From Thioalkalivibrio sp. (GTDB lineage Bacteria > Pseudomonadota > Gammaproteobacteria > Ectothiorhodospirales > Ectothiorhodospiraceae), in the NCBI GenBank assembly GCA_007136145.1, contig SLHN01000130.1, positions 1 to 7,478 on the forward strand: a DNA stretch of 7,478 bases. Direction: 5' to 3'. The position numbers and the translations under genes were made by a program. Below, piece by piece: positions 6,015-7,478 of this stretch. Below the pieces are notes generated by a model. It saw nothing but the letters and a program-made list of their open reading frames with translations, was not told where the DNA came from and did not search any database. Numbering within the stretch: position 1 is the stretch's first letter; each line of letters opens with the position of its first letter.

Positions 6015-7106
6015 ATGTCCGAACTATCGCGTCTGCAGATCGAAACTGCCCTGAAAACGGTGCAGGACAAATACCTGGAAAAAGACCTCGTGGCCGCGGG
6101 CGCGGTGAAGGACATCCAGATCGATGGCGCGCGCGCGACGGTTGCGATCGAACTGGGCTATTCGGCGTCGGGCTATTTCGACGAGTTGCGCGGGGACGTG
6201 GAAAAAGCGCTTGGAACCGTGCTGGGCCTGGAGCACGCCGACGTAACGGTATCCAGCCGGGTGGTTTCACATGCGGTCCAGAAGAGTCTGAAGCCGATGC
6301 CCGGCATCAAGAACATCATCGCCGTGGCCTCCGGCAAGGGCGGGGTCGGCAAATCGACCACCGCGGTCAACCTGGCACTGGCCCTCGCTGCCGAAGGCGG
6401 CAAGGTCGGAATCCTGGACGCGGATATCTACGGTCCCAGCCAGCCACGGATGCTCGGAATTACCGACAAGCCGGAATCGAAGGACGGCAAGAGCATGGAG
6501 CCGCTGCGGAAATATGGTCTTCAGGCGATGTCGATCGGCTTCCTGATCGAGGAAGACACACCAATGATCTGGCGCGGGCCGATGGTAACCCAGGCGCTGG
6601 AGCAGCTGCTGCGCGAGACCAACTGGGAGGATCTCGACTATCTGGTGGTGGATCTGCCACCGGGTACCGGCGACGTCCAGCTGACGCTGTCGCAGAAGAT
6701 CCCAGTCAGCGGGGCAGTCATCGTGACCACGCCTCAGGACATCGCCCTGCTGGATGCGCGAAAGGGTTTGAAGATGTTCGAAAAAGTGGATGTTCCGGTG
6801 TTGGGTATCGTCGAGAACATGAGCATCCACATCTGTTCGAACTGCGGTCATGAGGAATATATCTTCGGCCAGGGGGGGGGTGAAAAGATGGCGGCGGATC
6901 ATGGTGTCGACCTGCTCGGCGCATTGCCCCTGGACATCAGTATCCGGGAGCAGGCCGACGGCGGCGAGCCGACCGTGGTACGTGCGCCCGACAGCCGCAT
7001 CGCGGAGATCTATCGCGAAATCGCCCGCCGTACCAGCGCCAAGCTGGCAGAGACGAGCAAGGATTACAGTGGCAAGTTCCCCAGCATCGTGATCAAGAAC
7101 ACCTGA
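6015..7106 (+). CDS. apbC: Mrp/ApbC iron-sulfur cluster carrier ATPase
   Basis: A cytosolic P-loop ATPase of the Mrp/NBP35 family (also called mrp) that binds a [4Fe-4S] cluster at a dimer interface and passes it to apo-proteins. It has 363 residues from ATG 6015, with AGGGAA (5999-6004) 10 bases upstream. Residues 1-85 form the N-terminal MIP18/DUF59-type domain found in bacterial ApbC. The deviant Walker A is GKGGVGKST (107-115), followed by DADIYGPSQP (135-144). Walker B is YLVVDLPPGTGD (209-220). The cluster-binding pair is C274-x-x-C277, within NMSIHICSNCGHEEYIFG. All these are intact and the length is normal for the family. An 8-G run (6872-6879) encodes part of the GQGGGE loop. dcd starts 3 bp after the stop, so the two genes are very likely one operon, an arrangement I know from other gammaproteobacteria. 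Confidence 0.96.
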   Translation: MSELSRLQIETALKTVQDKYLEKDLVAAGAVKDIQIDGARATVAIELGYSASGYFDELRGDVEKALGTVLGLEHADVTVSSRVVSHAVQKSLKPMPGIKNIIAVASGKGGVGKSTTAVNLALALAAEGGKVGILDADIYGPSQPRMLGITDKPESKDGKSMEPLRKYGLQAMSIGFLIEEDTPMIWRGPMVTQALEQLLRETNWEDLDYLVVDLPPGTGDVQLTLSQKIPVSGAVIVTTPQDIALLDARKGLKMFEKVDVPVLGIVENMSIHICSNCGHEEYIFGQGGGEKMAADHGVDLLGALPLDISIREQADGGEPTVVRAPDSRIAEIYREIARRTSAKLAETSKDYSGKFPSIVIKNT

Positions 7107-7109
7107 CCG

Positions 7110-7478
7110 ATGTCGATCAAGTCGGACCGGTGGATACGGCGCATGGCCGAGTCCACCGGCATGATCGAGCCGTTCGAACCCGGGCAGGTGCGCTTCCGCG
7201 AGGATCTGCGCATCGTGTCTTATGGAACCTCGAGCTACGGCTACGACGTCCGTTGCGCGGACGAATTCAAGATCTTCACCAACATCAACAGTTCGATCGT
7301 CGATCCCAAGGCGTTCGATGAACGGAGCTTTGTCGACGTCAAGGCCGATGTCTGCATTATCCCGCCGAACTCCTTTGCACTGGCACGGACGGTCGAGTAC
7401 TTCCGCATTCCGCGCAACGTGCTGACGATCTGTCTGGGCAAGTCCACCTACGCCCGCTGCGGCATCATCGTCAACGTC
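7110..7478 (+). CDS. dcd: dCTP deaminase, N-terminal part (cut by the window edge)
   Basis: The first 123 codons of a dCTP deaminase, which converts dCTP to dUTP and ammonia and so supplies dUMP for thymidylate synthesis. The start is ATG 7110, 3 bp after the mrp stop; the region upstream has no clear ribosome binding site, which suggests translational coupling. The peptide begins MSIKSDRWIRRMAES, then MIEPFEPGQVR (18-28) and SYGTSSYGYDVRC (37-49), and has the conserved GKSTYARCGIIVNV (110-123), which includes the Ser and Arg that contact nucleotide in this family. This N-terminus is typical of the roughly 188-residue Dcd form seen in Pseudomonas and relatives, not the E. coli form. The catalytic Glu, expected soon after this point in the TPxEPxWEG segment, lies beyond the window, so activity cannot be judged here. 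Confidence 0.95.
   Translation, partial: MSIKSDRWIRRMAESTGMIEPFEPGQVRFREDLRIVSYGTSSYGYDVRCADEFKIFTNINSSIVDPKAFDERSFVDVKADVCIIPPNSFALARTVEYFRIPRNVLTICLGKSTYARCGIIVNV

Noticed and set aside
5785..6270. Minus-strand open frame across the dacB-mrp gap, considered as a divergent metG or other gene
   Set aside because: metG is often near mrp, but the translation here shows no methionyl-tRNA synthetase motif and overlaps the start of mrp. It is a shadow frame.

Overview
The window is GC-rich and densely coded. It looks like chromosomal housekeeping DNA from a gammaproteobacterium. The evidence is a DUF3581-family gene, a family I associate mainly with gammaproteobacteria, the adjacent pair mrp(apbC)-dcd, a PBP4-type dacB and a Proteobacteria-style RecQ. 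I cannot name the genus from sequence alone. I see no insertion sequence, phage gene, CRISPR array, rRNA or tRNA.

Layout: (1) bases 1-176, minus strand: the first 58 codons of an ABC transporter that fuses a membrane domain to an ATPase (heavy-metal/Atm1-like exporter). (2) A 155-bp divergent intergenic region with a 7-bp inverted repeat. (3) 332-2272, recQ, a 3'-5' DNA helicase with all helicase motifs, the four-cysteine zinc site, the RQC winged helix and an HRDC domain. (4) 2306-3037, a DUF3581 gene 33 bp downstream, probably co-transcribed; it carries a GDFNPIH motif like that of (R)-specific enoyl-CoA hydratases. (5) 3038-3229, a 192-base non-coding gap with several small hairpins. (6) 3230-4267, a protein whose C-terminal two thirds is an EAL domain with nearly all its catalytic residues replaced, a probable pseudo-phosphodiesterase. 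(7) 4362-5861, dacB, a periplasmic penicillin-binding carboxypeptidase/endopeptidase; its start is uncertain because a strong GGAGGAG with an in-frame TTG lies upstream. (8) 5862-6014, a gap with a plausible sigma70 promoter. (9) 6015-7106, mrp/apbC, an Fe-S cluster carrier ATPase. (10) 7110-7478, dcd, a dCTP deaminase cut by the window edge just before its catalytic region.

Functionally this is a patchwork of DNA repair (recQ), cell-wall remodelling (dacB), Fe-S assembly (mrp), nucleotide metabolism (dcd) and transport. The two least understood genes, the DUF3581 protein and the degenerate EAL protein, are the best leads. I did not find a clear multi-gene novel system.
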